From contig FJUW01000058.1 of assembly GCA_900074885.1 (NCBI GenBank), positions 96,601 through 160,600 of the forward strand: DNA of 64,000 nucleotides, given 5' to 3'. The notes beneath the pieces were generated by a model. It did not search any database, had not been told where the DNA came from, and saw only the letters and a list, made by a program, of their open reading frames with translations. This stretch comes from Rhynchosporium graminicola (lineage: Eukaryota > Ascomycota > Leotiomycetes > Helotiales > Ploettnerulaceae). The translations under genes were made by a program, and so were the position numbers. This document shows, in pieces, positions 1-11,648 of this stretch (its first letter is position 1; every line of letters starts with the position of its first letter).

Positions 1-2
1 AA

Positions 3-461
3 AGCTTGACTTCCACTCCATCATTCGTCGCACCCGTAGTACCTGTCGGCGTATCTCAACCCCGCGAGTTCCGCGTCATCATAACACATACCCCCTCGGG
101 TTCAAAAGCCAACGACACAATCGTCGTGACATCAGACCGCTCATCCACCAGTTTTGACCATCCCGTCATCGACACACTGACCTGGGCTTCCAGACAAGGG
201 GGGACAGTAACTGCTTCGGTACGCACCGAACTCGTCGATGCTGCTGGAAGCATGAGGATTGTTTTCGGACCAGTGGCTGGGGGTGTGGAAAGACTTATGA
301 CGAGAGGGGCTGAAATTAATGGGAAGGTTACTTATACATTTAATGCAAGGAGCATACCGAGCTATACGCTTGCGACGGTAAGGAGCTACATCACGGTTGG
401 GAGCTCTGCTGTTTTGGTGCCAGGGCCACAGGTTAGTTCGACGACTATTACACCCGGCTGA
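3..461 (+). CDS. 3' end of an unidentified gene (partial)
   Basis: An open frame enters from the left edge and ends at a TGA at 459-461, giving about 152 residues. There is no ATG at the head of the frame, so this is taken as the last exon or C-terminal part of a gene that begins outside the window. The residues are rich in Ser, Thr, Val and Pro, with beta-strand-like alternation (for example FRVIITHTPSG and TYTFNARSIPSYTL) and no cysteine pairs, catalytic motif or membrane segment that I recognise. Composition suggests a beta-rich domain, possibly of a secreted or extracellular protein, but that is inference only. No function is assigned. Confidence 0.5.
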   Translation, partial: SLTSTPSFVAPVVPVGVSQPREFRVIITHTPSGSKANDTIVVTSDRSSTSFDHPVIDTLTWASRQGGTVTASVRTELVDAAGSMRIVFGPVAGGVERLMTRGAEINGKVTYTFNARSIPSYTLATVRSYITVGSSAVLVPGPQVSSTTITPG

Positions 462-1156
462 TGACTTGATATCATAGTCTGGTTTATATAATGCGTGGAA
501 AGCGTGGTACCTCGGATGCTAAAGCGGAAGGATTCGTCCTTCTATGTGTAGATAGCTTGTAGTGTTTTACGAATTCAATGATTTTTACAAAATACTCGCA
601 GGCCTATCACATTGGCGCATCTTCATAACACAAGTTAAAGTCGACCGAGTAGCCTCATCTCTGTTTTTCAATAGCCTTGTCTTTTCCAATCTATATGGCA
701 GCTTACCTTAAAAATATTTCAATCGGAGAATTCGCTTAGCGGCGCCGCAATGAACAAAATGCTGGCACCAACTGGAAAAATCGCAAAATATGCCACCTTC
801 ATGCTCCAAAGACCTCACGTCAAGATAAAAGAATTTATTCAGTATTGATTTTCACACATTCTTTTGAATAGCTGCGTTCTAGCTTACATGGATAGGACTG
901 TTTCTATAATCACAAACAGCAGAAAAAGACTTCGGCTTGGGCCAGAATCGATACAAAAGTGAGACGCCTCAGAGGACAGCACTCAGCTTCAAGATTTGGA
1001 GGGCAGAATTTGATACTTGAGAGACACAGTTTCAGACAGATAGCGCACAAGAACTCGCTGCCGAGACCTCATGATCAACGACAGCCGAAAGAAGTCCATC
1101 CGAAGATCCAAACCAAACAAAAGCAAAGCGTAATCACAAAAAGTGATCCTCGTATC
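462..1156. other. Intergenic stretch, no supported gene
   Basis: This stretch lies between the 3' ends of two convergent genes (the partial + strand gene and the minus-strand SAP gene). No reading frame in it has coding character. No repeat or RNA was recognised. Confidence 0.4.
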
Positions 1157-2830
1157 CTACGACATCGAGTTATCAAGCATCTCCTTCCAATGTAACACCA
1201 TCCCGGCATATTTTCCCTCGCCATCTATCCAGTCAATCGACCTATAGCACCGGATCGCGCTTTCGTCTCCAGAAGCCGAACATTCAAACAAAATGAAAGC
1301 TCCTGATTCATCAGCGCGAATGTGGACGTTTTAGACGTATGTTCGCATGCCTTAAGTAGAGCCTTTAGTTCTGTGAAGCTCGCATAAGAGGTGGCGGGGA
1401 CGAAGATGTAAGGGAGGCGGGTGAGCTTTGGTGCAAGAAGAGTGTTTTCCACTAGGATGTGGGCCAGATTTTCAGCATCGGAATGTGTAGAAGAAGATGT
1501 CGATGGATAATGGGAGAGAGTAGAGGGGTGCGAACGAGCGGGGTCGGAACAGCTTCTCTTGTTGGCTTGAAACGTAGCGGTTGTAGGCTGTCGGCCGTGA
1601 TCATTTTGGCCCTCAGCTTGATACTGTGATCTCAGGGGAGAAGTTGCTTTACGCTTGAGTACAGGGGGCTGTGGCTGTGACGAGAAATTCGCTCTAGGTG
1701 GGGAGAATGAACGAGCGTTGAGTTGTGGGTGCTGTGGAGCTGGAGCTGATCTGTAAGGTTGGATCACGTAGGGAGCTGGTCGGGGAGCGAAGTCTCGAGG
1801 GTGGGTTTGCAGATCTCTTGCTTCTCTCAGGGCCTAGAGAGTAATTAGAAATAAGTATCGATGCAGCTAGGAAGGAGACTTGAGTATACCCTCAGTCTAT
1901 TAAAAGCTGGAAACCAATGGCGACTCTTCTCTTGCTTCGGACCAAGCTCTCTGTCAGCAGTCAGTACTGCCCTTTTTCAAGACATAAGACACCTAAAATA
2001 TATGGGAAGACCGATGGCAGTGTCATCGTTTGATAACAATGACCTTTTGCCAGGACGAGACAGCGAAGAAGTAGGGAGACTAACCTATCCAATTCCACAA
2101 GTTTCTCGTCCCTCTCAATCCTTAGCTTGTCGACCTCAATATCGTATTTCGCAACGAGTCTCTTCATCGATGCTTCTTTTCTTGATCTGGCCACGTCAAC
2201 TCCGACATCGTGTTCGGCTTTGATTTTCATCCTTCGCTGGAGACGTGAACCCTCGCTTTGTGGAGGCATGTAGTTCGCAAACAAGATATCCTCAAGCTCG
2301 ACTTCGGAGAGGTCTGTGATGGACCGTTCAGCTCGGTAGTGTGTAGGGCCTTCGTTGCGTTGCCGGAATGGGAGATCTCTGTTGCTGCTGCTGGCTGGTG
2401 GCGGGGCTAAGGGGTCGAATTGTCCATCTGCTCGGGGATCTGAGGCCATCCGTGGGCGAGCTGTGTTCTGAAAGATCATTTGTGGTCTCTCCCGACCATC
2501 ATCAGCAAAGCCAAATGAGGATCTTGTGACTTCAAATCCAACTGTGTCTTCACCCTCCGCTCTCTGTATATCACGACTCCTACCTTGCCTAGATGGAGCC
2601 CTTGAAGAGCTTCCCTGATATACTCCTCCGACCGAATTTTTTTCTTGACTTCTCAACCTTTCCGACTCTCGTACCTTCTCCTTTCGGGCACTCTCCTCAA
2701 TCAATCGATCTTTCCTTTCCAGTCTTTCAATAAGATCTCGCCGCAATCCTGCATTGTCCAATCCAGACTCCTCACATTTCTCCCGTAGTGCCCGGACCTT
2801 GAGGTCGACGTATCTGGCTGGTCGTGTCAT
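1157..2830 (-). CDS. SAP-domain protein, three exons, probable 1-nt frameshift in exon 3
   Basis: The start at 2830 opens MTRPARYVDLKVRALREKCE, and residues 5-40 have the helix-turn-helix pattern of a SAP (SAF-A/B, Acinus, PIAS) nucleic-acid-binding motif. A long polar, Arg/Ser-rich region and a charged coiled-coil stretch near residues 205-250 follow. I place exons at 2830-2085, 1950-1890 and 1833 leftwards; donors GTTAGT and GTATAC, acceptors CTGACAG and CTCTCTAG, and phases all agree. In exon 3 the obvious frame closes at 1225. However, a neighbouring frame from about 1328 to the TAG at 1157 has strongly protein-like content (a segment reading FILFECSASGDES, later GMVLHWKEML). One extra A in the A run at 1329-1332 would join the two. 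This is either an indel or an assembly error. SAP assignment is fairly sure; the biological role (chromatin or RNA binding) is inferred. Confidence 0.6.
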
Positions 2831-5800
2831 TGTCCGATTACATGAATTGAAAAGTCGTTGGATTTGATTGTTGAAGTATTGTTGAAGCAATGATGGTAAT
2901 CAAGGCAATCATAACAAGCTAGCTGGGATGAAAGTAAATAATGGATGGGTGGGTGGGTCGGTCAAGCGAGATTGAGCATTGAAGTGGGGCAACCATTTCG
3001 AGATATGTGGTAGATGCCTATGGAGGTCACTCCTCCGGCGGCTTCAGTTTTCGACCGACGGAGCCAGAATTTACCTTGTGTCGTCTTACTTTAAGCTGAC
3101 AAATGAATGCAACAGAAAATCACAACGCGAACTTGAAGTTGCGAAATTTTACGGGACATCGCCCGAAGTAATACTTCAAAGTTCCTATACCATTTCATAA
3201 TTTTACCAGGTGACGGCAAGAAACACCAGCATAAAATAAGTGTTTCCTTCATCCCACTCGAATCCTTTCGCTGTATACTAGTGTATCTAGGCTCGCTCTA
3301 GCATTCGGAAATATTCAAGAAGACGGTTTTACGATAAAAGACTCCGTACAAAATACAAGCGGCATGGTACTTAGGTAGTGTTTGCCTGCGCCAATACACA
3401 ATTTTTTTTGATATAAACAGAGGCGTTGTAAATAGAAAGAGTTCAAGATGCTTGAGCTTAAACCACGTTCTGGGAATGCTGAATTTGAACTTCTATAGAT
3501 CGGATAATCAAGTGTTTTCTGCAAGATATGGTCGCCAGCATCTGACTGATCTTAGCTCAAGTCCCCTTCCCACAGCAGCGAAGCCGAGTGGACCCAAGAA
3601 GGTGCAATGGTTTCTGGAAGATTCTTGAAAGAGATAAAAAAGCCGGGCCCGAAGATCATTCAGGAAGGAAATATCTTTAAGCAGGCGAGGCAAATAAGCG
3701 TAACTAGGATTAGCTGTAGCAGTCGTACTGATCCAACACCTTGAGCCAAGATTTAGGAACCGACTACTCAAAAGCTCTACGTTCCTCTGCTTGGATGTTA
3801 AGAAGAGTCAAGCACTTGACAAAGAAAGCAGTAAATCAAAAGAGTATTCTGAGAAATTGACGTTCATCCAGGATTCCTAATCAAGGCTCGACTAACCAAC
3901 CACCGCAAACCTTCTCTGCGTCTCTGAGTTTGCGTGTAGACACCAGACCTGTCCATCCGCGTAAGTGAAAACCACATGCTGGCTGCGAATCATTATTTTA
4001 ACCCTATTAATACCTTCGACTCACTAACCTGGCACTCGCACCCTTTAGGACCGTCCCTTGTCTAGGAGATCTTGTGCAGCCCGCGATGCCCCGACATCAG
4101 CCTTCTCAGCCATCTCAACATCTTCTCTCTTGATCTATTTGCGCACATTTTCGATGCTGTCGCGATCTATTGTCTTTGGATGATCGTTCATGATCCTGAG
4201 TCTCTTTTAATGAGTGTGGCAGACTCAGATCGTCCATCCCTCCCTGTCTAGCAACCGCGTCTAGTACCTTCCTTGCCTTTAGCTAGCTTCTTCTCCGCAG
4301 ACCAGTCTTAATCTTCACTGGTGAGTTTCCAGACTCTATTGTTGGACTGCTAGGCTGTTGTACTGTGGCTGGAAGGATTGCTTTTGAAGTGCTGGTTATT
4401 GAATGGCATCGGACACGAGTTTCTGTTGTTCTTAGTTCTGCGAGACATGAGATCTGATCAAAAGATCATCGGTGTTGTATCTGAATGAAGCGGTGGGGGC
4501 TCGGTCGGGGGAGGTCAACACGAAGAAGCGAAGAGTTTATTCAAGTGGGGCTAAGCACGAAAATGATGTAGTAGGTCGCCTTGTGAATCAACTATCAGGA
4601 TATGTTCACTGTTATTAGGATCGTGTGCCTGGGAGAAGGATGTCGCTGATAGGACCAGAAATCTGCTCTGTTTACAACTTGGCTTTTCTTCCTACCACAG
4701 GGACTCATCTTTTCACTCTTCCGACCTCTACAGCTTAGCATATTCTTAGCCTCTTTTGCTACGAATTTCCTTAGACCACACTAGATAAAGGACTAAGCCT
4801 TATGAAATTCCAGTCTGATAGCTGCCTAGGAGGTAGGCTGATAATCTATTAATGACTACCTCTAGACACTGTCGAATCAGCAATTCGAATAAGCCGCACT
4901 TCGGCAAGCCAAGCCTTTGGAGTGCTATGGTTTTTAGTAGCAGTGACGTCGAGGGTATGAAAGTTTGGTGCGGAAATCGAATAGGAACAGTAAGTCACTT
5001 GAGCCAAGTAGGTTTAGAAGTTAGTCGTGGAGTTACCAGTGAAGCTAGGTAACGTTACCAAGCCGCACAAGCTCCTTACTTTCAAACTCTCACCCAGAAC
5101 ATATTATTTTCTTTTATACTCCTCTCATTGCAAGTAAGTCACAATGAATTTTCGCATGTTGAAAAACCTGTGCGTGGCGATAAAATTGGACATCTCGACG
5201 TATACGCAAACATTTCATCCTTTCGTACGTCTTCCATTAGAGAGAGCTACGGCGGCTGATATGAGATGAATTCATATCATCAACATCTTTTACAGAGATA
5301 CACACCGGTTCTGAGACGGTCCATTCAGCACTACCACATACTCTGACTACGAGAGGATATTCTCGTCGAGAAGCCCTGCATTATCCTTTCCGTGTGCATC
5401 GAATCTGGAACACGTTCTGGAAAGAATGGAAAAGACAGCTGTTGACCTTGATCATCGATAGTGTGCGAGAAAGTACCCTTGTGTCGGAGTAGGAGAATGG
5501 AGGATTGGAGTATTTATTTCCAGACGGTGTACTGAGAGTTTAGTGAATTGTGATGGTGCACACATGAAGAGAGATATCTGGGATTGACTTTACCCGCCAG
5601 GCGAGGCAGCCTGAGTCGCATTCATGAGCTCATTAGCTTGAAGGAAATCACTATCTCTGTAGGCGCCTTCGATTCATTTCTTGGGCAAATTCTTCTGGGA
5701 AGGAGGTTTTACATTTTTTGCTGGAAATGTACAAGAAGATATAGGCAGTGGCTGCGGAGATTGGTGCCTCCGATCTGCTAATTCCGTATGTGCGCACCTA

Positions 5801-6101
5801 CTTATGCTCTGGATGGAAGGATCATGTTATGCCTCCAGATGTAGAAGGAAGTTATTAACAATACAATAGCGTCTGGAAGTACTAGACACAGATTGTAAGA
5901 TTGTGAGAGCACATCACCAAACACTGTAGAAAGTCAAAACATGTTGAAGATAATTATTGTTCGAGTGTGAATATAATATGCATTGAAACATCAGTCTTGA
6001 CTAGCTATACATTAAAGCCTTGTCCGGGTATGTGGAGACAGCGGGCTGCACACTGTTGGAAAGGATCTCAATTTACTGCTAGATCATTAGTCCAAACTCA
6101 T
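2831..6101. other. 3.3-kb region without a supported coding gene
   Basis: All frames here are short and lack coding character. The stretch from about 4030 to 4320 is C/T-rich and ends in a good donor (GTGAGT at 4321). A strong polypyrimidine acceptor (CTTCCTACCACAG) ends at 4700. A spliced non-coding transcript or a long 5' leader is therefore possible, but no open frame follows. Nothing repetitive was recognised. Confidence 0.35.
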
Positions 6102-7172
6102 TTACAGCTTCGATTCACTAACCTCAGGATCCGCAATTTTCAGAACCGCCTTGCCGAAGTTCTTTCCCTGAAGCATGCCAATGAGGCCCTCGGCAGCATT
6201 ATCAATGCCGTCGGTAACGCTCGTCTTCGCCTTGAAAGTGCCCTCGTGGAGCCACTTCTCAACATTCTTATTCCTCTCCTCAAAGTACTTGGGTCCCATA
6301 TCCTTATCTCCAACGATAAAACCGCGTAGAGTCAGTCTCTTCGACACGAGATACATGAGGTTCTTGATACCGTAACGGGCATCAGGAGCACTATTGTATT
6401 CAGACACCATTCCGCAGCCAATGACACGGCCAAAGTCGTTCATGACCTCCAATGCAGCCTCTAATTGTTCGCCTCCAACGTTCTCGTAGTAGATGTCGAT
6501 TCCATCTGGAGCGAGACGCTGAAGAGCCTCGAGTGGCTTCTCCTTCTTGTAGTTGAATCCACTGTCAAATCCAAGCTCCTTGGTGATGAAGTCCAGCTTC
6601 TCGTCCGAGCCAACAGAGCCGATGACCTTAAGTCCATCGTGCTTAGCCAGCTGTCCAACTAATTGACCAACAGCTCCTGAAGCAGCAGAAATGAAGATCG
6701 TCTCGCCCTTCTGCGGCTTGCCGATCTCGTAGAACGAGGAGTATGCAGTCAGACCCGGCATGCCCAACGCACCGATGAAGATCGTCAAGTCCAGGTTGTA
6801 TGGGTTGTCGATCTTCCTTAATCCATCAGCGAATTGTGATGGCAGAGCAGAGTATTCCTCCGTTGGGATCATGCCAACTACCAAGTCTCCTGCGGCAAAT
6901 TTCGAGTTATCCGACTTGATGACCTTGGCTACGGCGCTGTTGTTGATGGGCTCTCCGAGCGCAAAGGGTGGTGAGTAGGATTTCTTCTCTGGGGAGCGCA
7001 TTCGGCCGCGCTGGTATGGATCGAAGGAGGCGTAGAAGTTCTTCGTTGTGATTCCGCCTGCTGGAGGGGCTTGCTCGAGGTCAAATTCGCGTGACTCGAT
7101 CGTGAGATGTTCACCTGCTTTTGGAAGGCCCTCGGGGACCTTCTTGAAGATGACACCTTTGTTTTGGACCAT
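6102..7172 (-). CDS. MDR-family NADPH-dependent oxidoreductase (zinc-independent; leukotriene B4 dehydrogenase / double-bond reductase type)
   Basis: From the ATG at 7172 the protein begins MVQNKGVIFKKVPEGLPKAG and runs about 350 residues, the usual length for this family. The N-terminal GroES-like part contains FYASFDPYQRGRM. The Rossmann part carries the nucleotide-binding run SAASGAVGQLVGQLAK, followed by IDIYYENVGG and GRVIGCGMVSEYN, all hallmarks of medium-chain reductases that reduce activated C=C bonds with NADPH. The structural-zinc cysteines of alcohol dehydrogenases are absent. The unspliced frame ends at 6102, but a strong donor (GTTAGT) sits at 6122 just after residues ADPE. An intron to about 6053 or 6046 would give a different tail of 15 residues or so ending near 6005 or 6001. 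Soluble cytosolic enzyme; the substrate cannot be told. An in-frame upstream extension to 7364 is low-complexity and rejected as leader. Confidence 0.85.
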   Translation of the reverse strand: MVQNKGVIFKKVPEGLPKAGEHLTIESREFDLEQAPPAGGITTKNFYASFDPYQRGRMRSPEKKSYSPPFALGEPINNSAVAKVIKSDNSKFAAGDLVVGMIPTEEYSALPSQFADGLRKIDNPYNLDLTIFIGALGMPGLTAYSSFYEIGKPQKGETIFISAASGAVGQLVGQLAKHDGLKVIGSVGSDEKLDFITKELGFDSGFNYKKEKPLEALQRLAPDGIDIYYENVGGEQLEAALEVMNDFGRVIGCGMVSEYNSAPDARYGIKNLMYLVSKRLTLRGFIVGDKDMGPKYFEERNKNVEKWLHEGTFKAKTSVTDGIDNAAEGLIGMLQGKNFGKAVLKIADPEVSESKL

Positions 7173-7373
7173 GGTTGCGGTTGTTGATGTGTGTGATGTA
7201 TGGGTGATAATTGATTTGGTAGAAGGAAGTGGTTTGTTGCGGTTGCGGTTGTTGTTGTTGATGTATGTGTGGGTAGTTTTTGGTAGAGGGAAAGTGGTAT
7301 GCAGAAACGAGGGGAATGAATATCTGCGAGGATTTTCAATTGATATAGGAAACTTGGTACCCACTAGAATCTC

Positions 7374-7420
7374 GATCTGAATCTGAATCTGAATCTGAAT
7401 CTGAATCTGAATCTGAATCT
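7374..7420. repeat. Hexanucleotide microsatellite (ATCTGA)n
   Basis: About eight near-perfect tandem copies of ATCTGA lie roughly 200 bp upstream of the oxidoreductase start codon, in its promoter region. Copy number is likely to vary between strains. Confidence 0.9.
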
Positions 7421-8970
7421 TACACCTGATGGAATGTCAAAGAATCACATACTTGTATGACTGCAGTGCATTGCATTGCAAATACTGCAAATGCCCCGCT
7501 CCGACGTCAATGGAAGGAAGTGCGGTGCTCCATTCCATTATAAGTAGGTTAGGTATGACGATGGATGACCAAGAAAAGACAGCCCCAACCCCAACCCCAG
7601 CCCAGCCCAGCCCACATCACTTCCCCGATATCTCTTTCACCTAATACCTGCCTACTCCGTCCGTAAATGGGTTCTTAACGCCGTAATTTGTACGGGACGT
7701 ATGCTCGAAAGGGTCGCGGTCCTCCCGAATGTGCCCGCCCAGGTGCGTGGAGTAGATAGATACTTAGATGTAGGTGTTAGAGTTTGAGGATTCGTCCGCG
7801 GAGATGGTTGTGCTTGTGACAACCGTCGGGTCCTGTGAGAAAATTCCCTTCGAAGGGGGGACTTCGTACTGTAGTCCGGAGGCGGAGGGAAGGAAGGGCT
7901 TGAAGACCGAGGTCCACCACGGGCCACGGCTGAAGTTTTGCAAGAAAAGAAAAGAAAAAAAAAAGGAAAAAAAAAAAAGACTGGATCCATACTTACTGTA
8001 CTTCCTTCCAGGAGGCGAGGGGCTCGACTCGAGTCAGGGAAAGCATCTCGAAGCTACGAACACGAATAATTGAGGAGTATGTTGGCACGGAAGCCGTAGT
8101 TCGTAGTTCGGAAAGAAAGGTGTAGGAACGCTAACGAGGCGAGCTTTGTTCCTGTTCTTCGCAAGTATGTAAAGGGTATATATAATACAAGTACTTATAC
8201 AATGAAGAAAAAAAAGGGATAATCGACGATGAACGGTTGGGGGTCATAACCTTCATGTCTCGAAGAAACATCGACACGTGACTGTCTATACCCAGGCAGT
8301 CGGCACACCACACCATAAGGCATAGAAATCAAATTTCTCTGCTCTCTACGGAGTGGAGAATTTGGTAGCTTCCAAATTCCGGTTGAATGTTTCCCTCCAT
8401 GGATACTCAGTCGACTTTTGTCTTGTTCTTTGTTGCTATTTCAGGTACATTACAGTTGTGTCATTCACAAAGCCACCACCTATGAAGTTTGTACTCCATA
8501 TGGTGCCTTCGTTTTGTTTCGTCCCGACTTATCTTGTTTGCTCCGGGTATGCGTAGCTGTCTGCGGAATATGCTGCGCCAGGAATGATCGATTGGATTTG
8601 TGATGAGAAACTTCATGGGAGCAGTGCTTGCTTCTCGCCGCCTTCATGTAGCAAGTTTGCTCGCCAGTCATAGAGGTGCCAAGGTGGTTGGTTGTTGGCC
8701 GATATGACAGGTGGTATCTTGATGAAGAAAGTACACTTGAGGAAATCTGTAGAAACATATCATATCTGTATCTTTCCAGGAAAACCTGATGCTTTGACAG
8801 TGAATTCTATACCTGATGTTGACAAATTCCTTCGATCAGTCGATAATAGATGTATCTTACGAACAGGCTCGGTCGGTTCGTCGGTGCGGAAGCCGGAGGC
8901 AAGGGCCGAATATATCCTTCCACTTCACGTCAATTGATCGAGTGATCACTTTCCAAACACGATCGTACTT
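7421..8970. other. Intergenic region with purine tract
   Basis: No coding gene is supported. A CCAACCCC/CAGCCCAGCCC run lies at about 7585-7615, and an A/G-only tract occurs at about 7941-7980 (poly-A interrupted by G). The frames that cross the tract are compositional artefacts. Confidence 0.4.
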
Positions 8971-8971
8971 C

Positions 8972-9009
<38 letters not shown>
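8971..9009. repeat. Trinucleotide microsatellite (CAA)13
   Basis: Thirteen uninterrupted CAA units, followed by imperfect units to about 9018. The frame through it would encode polyasparagine but has no coding support on either side. Confidence 0.92.
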
Positions 9010-9010
<1 letters not shown>

Positions 9011-9018
9011 AACAATAC

Positions 9019-11480
9019 CTTACCAGGTAAAATTCCCGGTAGCGAGGTCGGTGGTGTCTCTAGCAGGGGCAGCGAATACAGTAATCACCACGAAGTAAGC
9101 AAATCCTTAGGCCAAGCTGGCTGGAAAACAATGAAGATAAAAAGCAAAAAAAAGTCCGCTCAAAGCAAATAAGATTATTATTTATTTATGGCTTCCCGGA
9201 AGCAGATAACATCGCAAGTTTAATTTCCACTAGGCTCGTTGCTTTTCATAGTTGGATTAATTCGCCTACAAAGTCTACTTCCAGACATATCCATTTCAGC
9301 TCGACGCCACGAATTCACCCATTTCAGCGCAGGCTTGACATCAGGTGATAATCAAAAGTGAATTATTGGCATGGTCGCAAGACGGGGGACCTGGATGTAT
9401 GATTCAAAATTAACCTTTTGCATAGATGTCAAAGCAAAGAGAGCTAATCTTTATTGCAGTAGGAAACGATAGCGGGATATCCTATTTGACAGGGCATGAC
9501 AGCTGCGTGGTATAAGTATCGATGTGTGAAGATCTGGCCGCGCTTGTATCGAGGGATTTCTCACCAGACACAACACTTGGACCTCGCCAAGGATCTGCCG
9601 CGTATGTCGGAAAACTAAACCTTTATGTCAATCATTAGCTGCTTTCTAAAGATGCCACTATACTTCTATAGTTGGAACTTGGCATGAGCATACTAGATAG
9701 GACTTAAACGTGGACGTTTCGTAGCAAGGGCTGAATGTGTTGTATGGGTCATACACCCTGCCGAAAATCTGTGTGTGTATATGTATATACACACATATCC
9801 TCGATGCAACCTCGCCGTATTCTGAGTCACCATCGTCTCTTGCTTTTCTCCCTACGGTTTTCTATCTCCTCATCGCGCCGCAAAATGGCTTAGTCAACTC
9901 CAAAGTATTGCTGCTCAGAGCTAGCTGGCAGCGATATGAAGGAAACTTCCCGGTTCTGTGGATATAAGTATCTTGTCCGAGTTGGGAGATCAGCATCGGT
10001 CAGTGCGGGGCCTATGGAGATCCGCCGGGCAAGCCACGATGTTCAAGCCGGTTCCTATTCACAGAATCACAGTCGGATTTTGTTGCTTTTGTTTCCTAAG
10101 GAATCCTAAGGAATGCCGGTTATTGGTCAGAATACTGAACACGACAAAAGTGGAAGATGCCTCGAGTCTCACTCCCGAGACACTTATTGTGCTTCGGAAA
10201 AGTTATACCACTGTGTTTCTAGCACCCATTCTGCTATTATTCTTGACAGAAAACCCACTCTCGAAAGAATTTACCAGAAACTTTTGTGTTTGCTACCAAA
10301 TTTTCATATTCTTGAGCTCGTTAATTGATACTGATCCAGCCTGGCTTAGGTCGAGTGCTTGCTAAACGGGGTGGACGCTTCCACTCAGAAACCTCTTGGT
10401 GGCTGACTCTGGCTTACGCTAGACCGACCCTGAATGGATTCGGCAGACTTCTCGATAGTCAGGACTACTGAAAAATGAAACATTCAGGACTTGTCAGCCA
10501 GTCGAAGACCACCCTCTTTGTTCACCATGGTCTGATCTTCTTGGAATCCAGGCCGTGTCTTCTAGTGGGACACCCAACAAAGGAAAGAGATATAGAATCA
10601 GCTTTGTCCTGCAATATCAGAGGCATCTTCTTATAAAGTCTTCCTCTATTTCAAAGGCTTTGGGAAACAATTTACAGCAGCGTATCTTCTCTCACTATTT
10701 AATTCTTGACTTCAGAGCCGTCCGCGTCCCATCTTTCACAAGAGATCTGTCTGGCCGAAAGATAAGACCTCGAAGCGCCCTACCGCACTCGTCTTGATCA
10801 TAGGAAAGGAAGATAGCGCTACTATTTTAATCTTCCAATTGATATCTCTCAATTTCGTACTCCGCTCATCATGAAGGGACTCTCGAACCTGCGAAGGCAG
10901 AACGAGTACCACCAACCACTTGGAACCCAAAATAGCACTATATGTTCTCGACTCCATTGGATCTTCAGAGGGCCTCCAAGACCGGCACCCGCATCAAGAT
11001 ATCGGGACGAGAAAAGGTACCATCATACGCCAACGCACGCAGGATCCTCTTTCATGAGGACAGCCACGACGTCGACAATGCTTGGGGGTCTTATAGATCA
11101 ACACAAGGAGCCGCAGCTAGCAGACACCAGAGGAGGAGCAACGACGGCTCCGTCATCGTGCGAGAATGCGCTGCAACCACAAGTCTGATATGATAGACGA
11201 AGGAATGTAACAGCGCGGGCATCAAATAGACAGGGGCCGTCGGCGTATAATAGCGGGGAGTTTTCGGGAAATATTGCTATGGTAGACGACATGGACGATA
11301 CAAACTCGGGGATACGCGTCGCTGAGCTACTCGAAATCCAGTTTTCAGGAGTTTGATGATGTAATGATAAGAGAACGATATCATTGATGGCATGAAAGGA
11401 AACTTCATACCCTGGCGTTTTGGTCTAAAATATGTATTGCTTGGCTGGCTTGCTGGCTTATATCGCAAGGGCGCTCACGG
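9019..11480. other. Intergenic region up to the transposon island
   Basis: No frame here has recognisable protein features. A TG/CA-rich near-palindrome (GTGTGTATATGTATATACACAC) lies at about 9771-9793. Short frames at about 10870-11190 are not convincing. GC content is normal, so this is unique sequence rather than a repeat. Confidence 0.35.
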
Positions 11481-11514
11481 TACAGTAGGGTGCAAAAAGT
11501 TTGAACACCCCCCC

Positions 11515-11648
11515 AGAAAAGGTGTGGGAATAGAACCTCTTGAGAAGCGTCGTTATATTGTAGAGAAGGTCTGGAGACCTTAGAAAGAAAGCTATAGGAG
11601 GGAGAGGTCTGTGCGCTACTAGCTAGGTATAAATCCAGTGATATCATA
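11515..11648 (-). repeat. 3' LTR of the nested Gypsy element (134 bp)
   Basis: Identical in length to 20092-20225 and differing at eight sites by my reading, all transitions, mostly G/A. On the coding strand it begins TATGATATCACTGG and ends CCTTTTCT, so it lacks the usual TG...CA ends. Confidence 0.88.

Noticed and set aside
3315..3771. Two minus-strand frames of 69 and 87 codons
   Set aside because: No family resemblance or splice logic; their amino-acid composition looks random.
8816..9172. Frame with a polyasparagine run
   Set aside because: The run is the (CAA)13 microsatellite. The flanks have no coding character and no splice signals were found.
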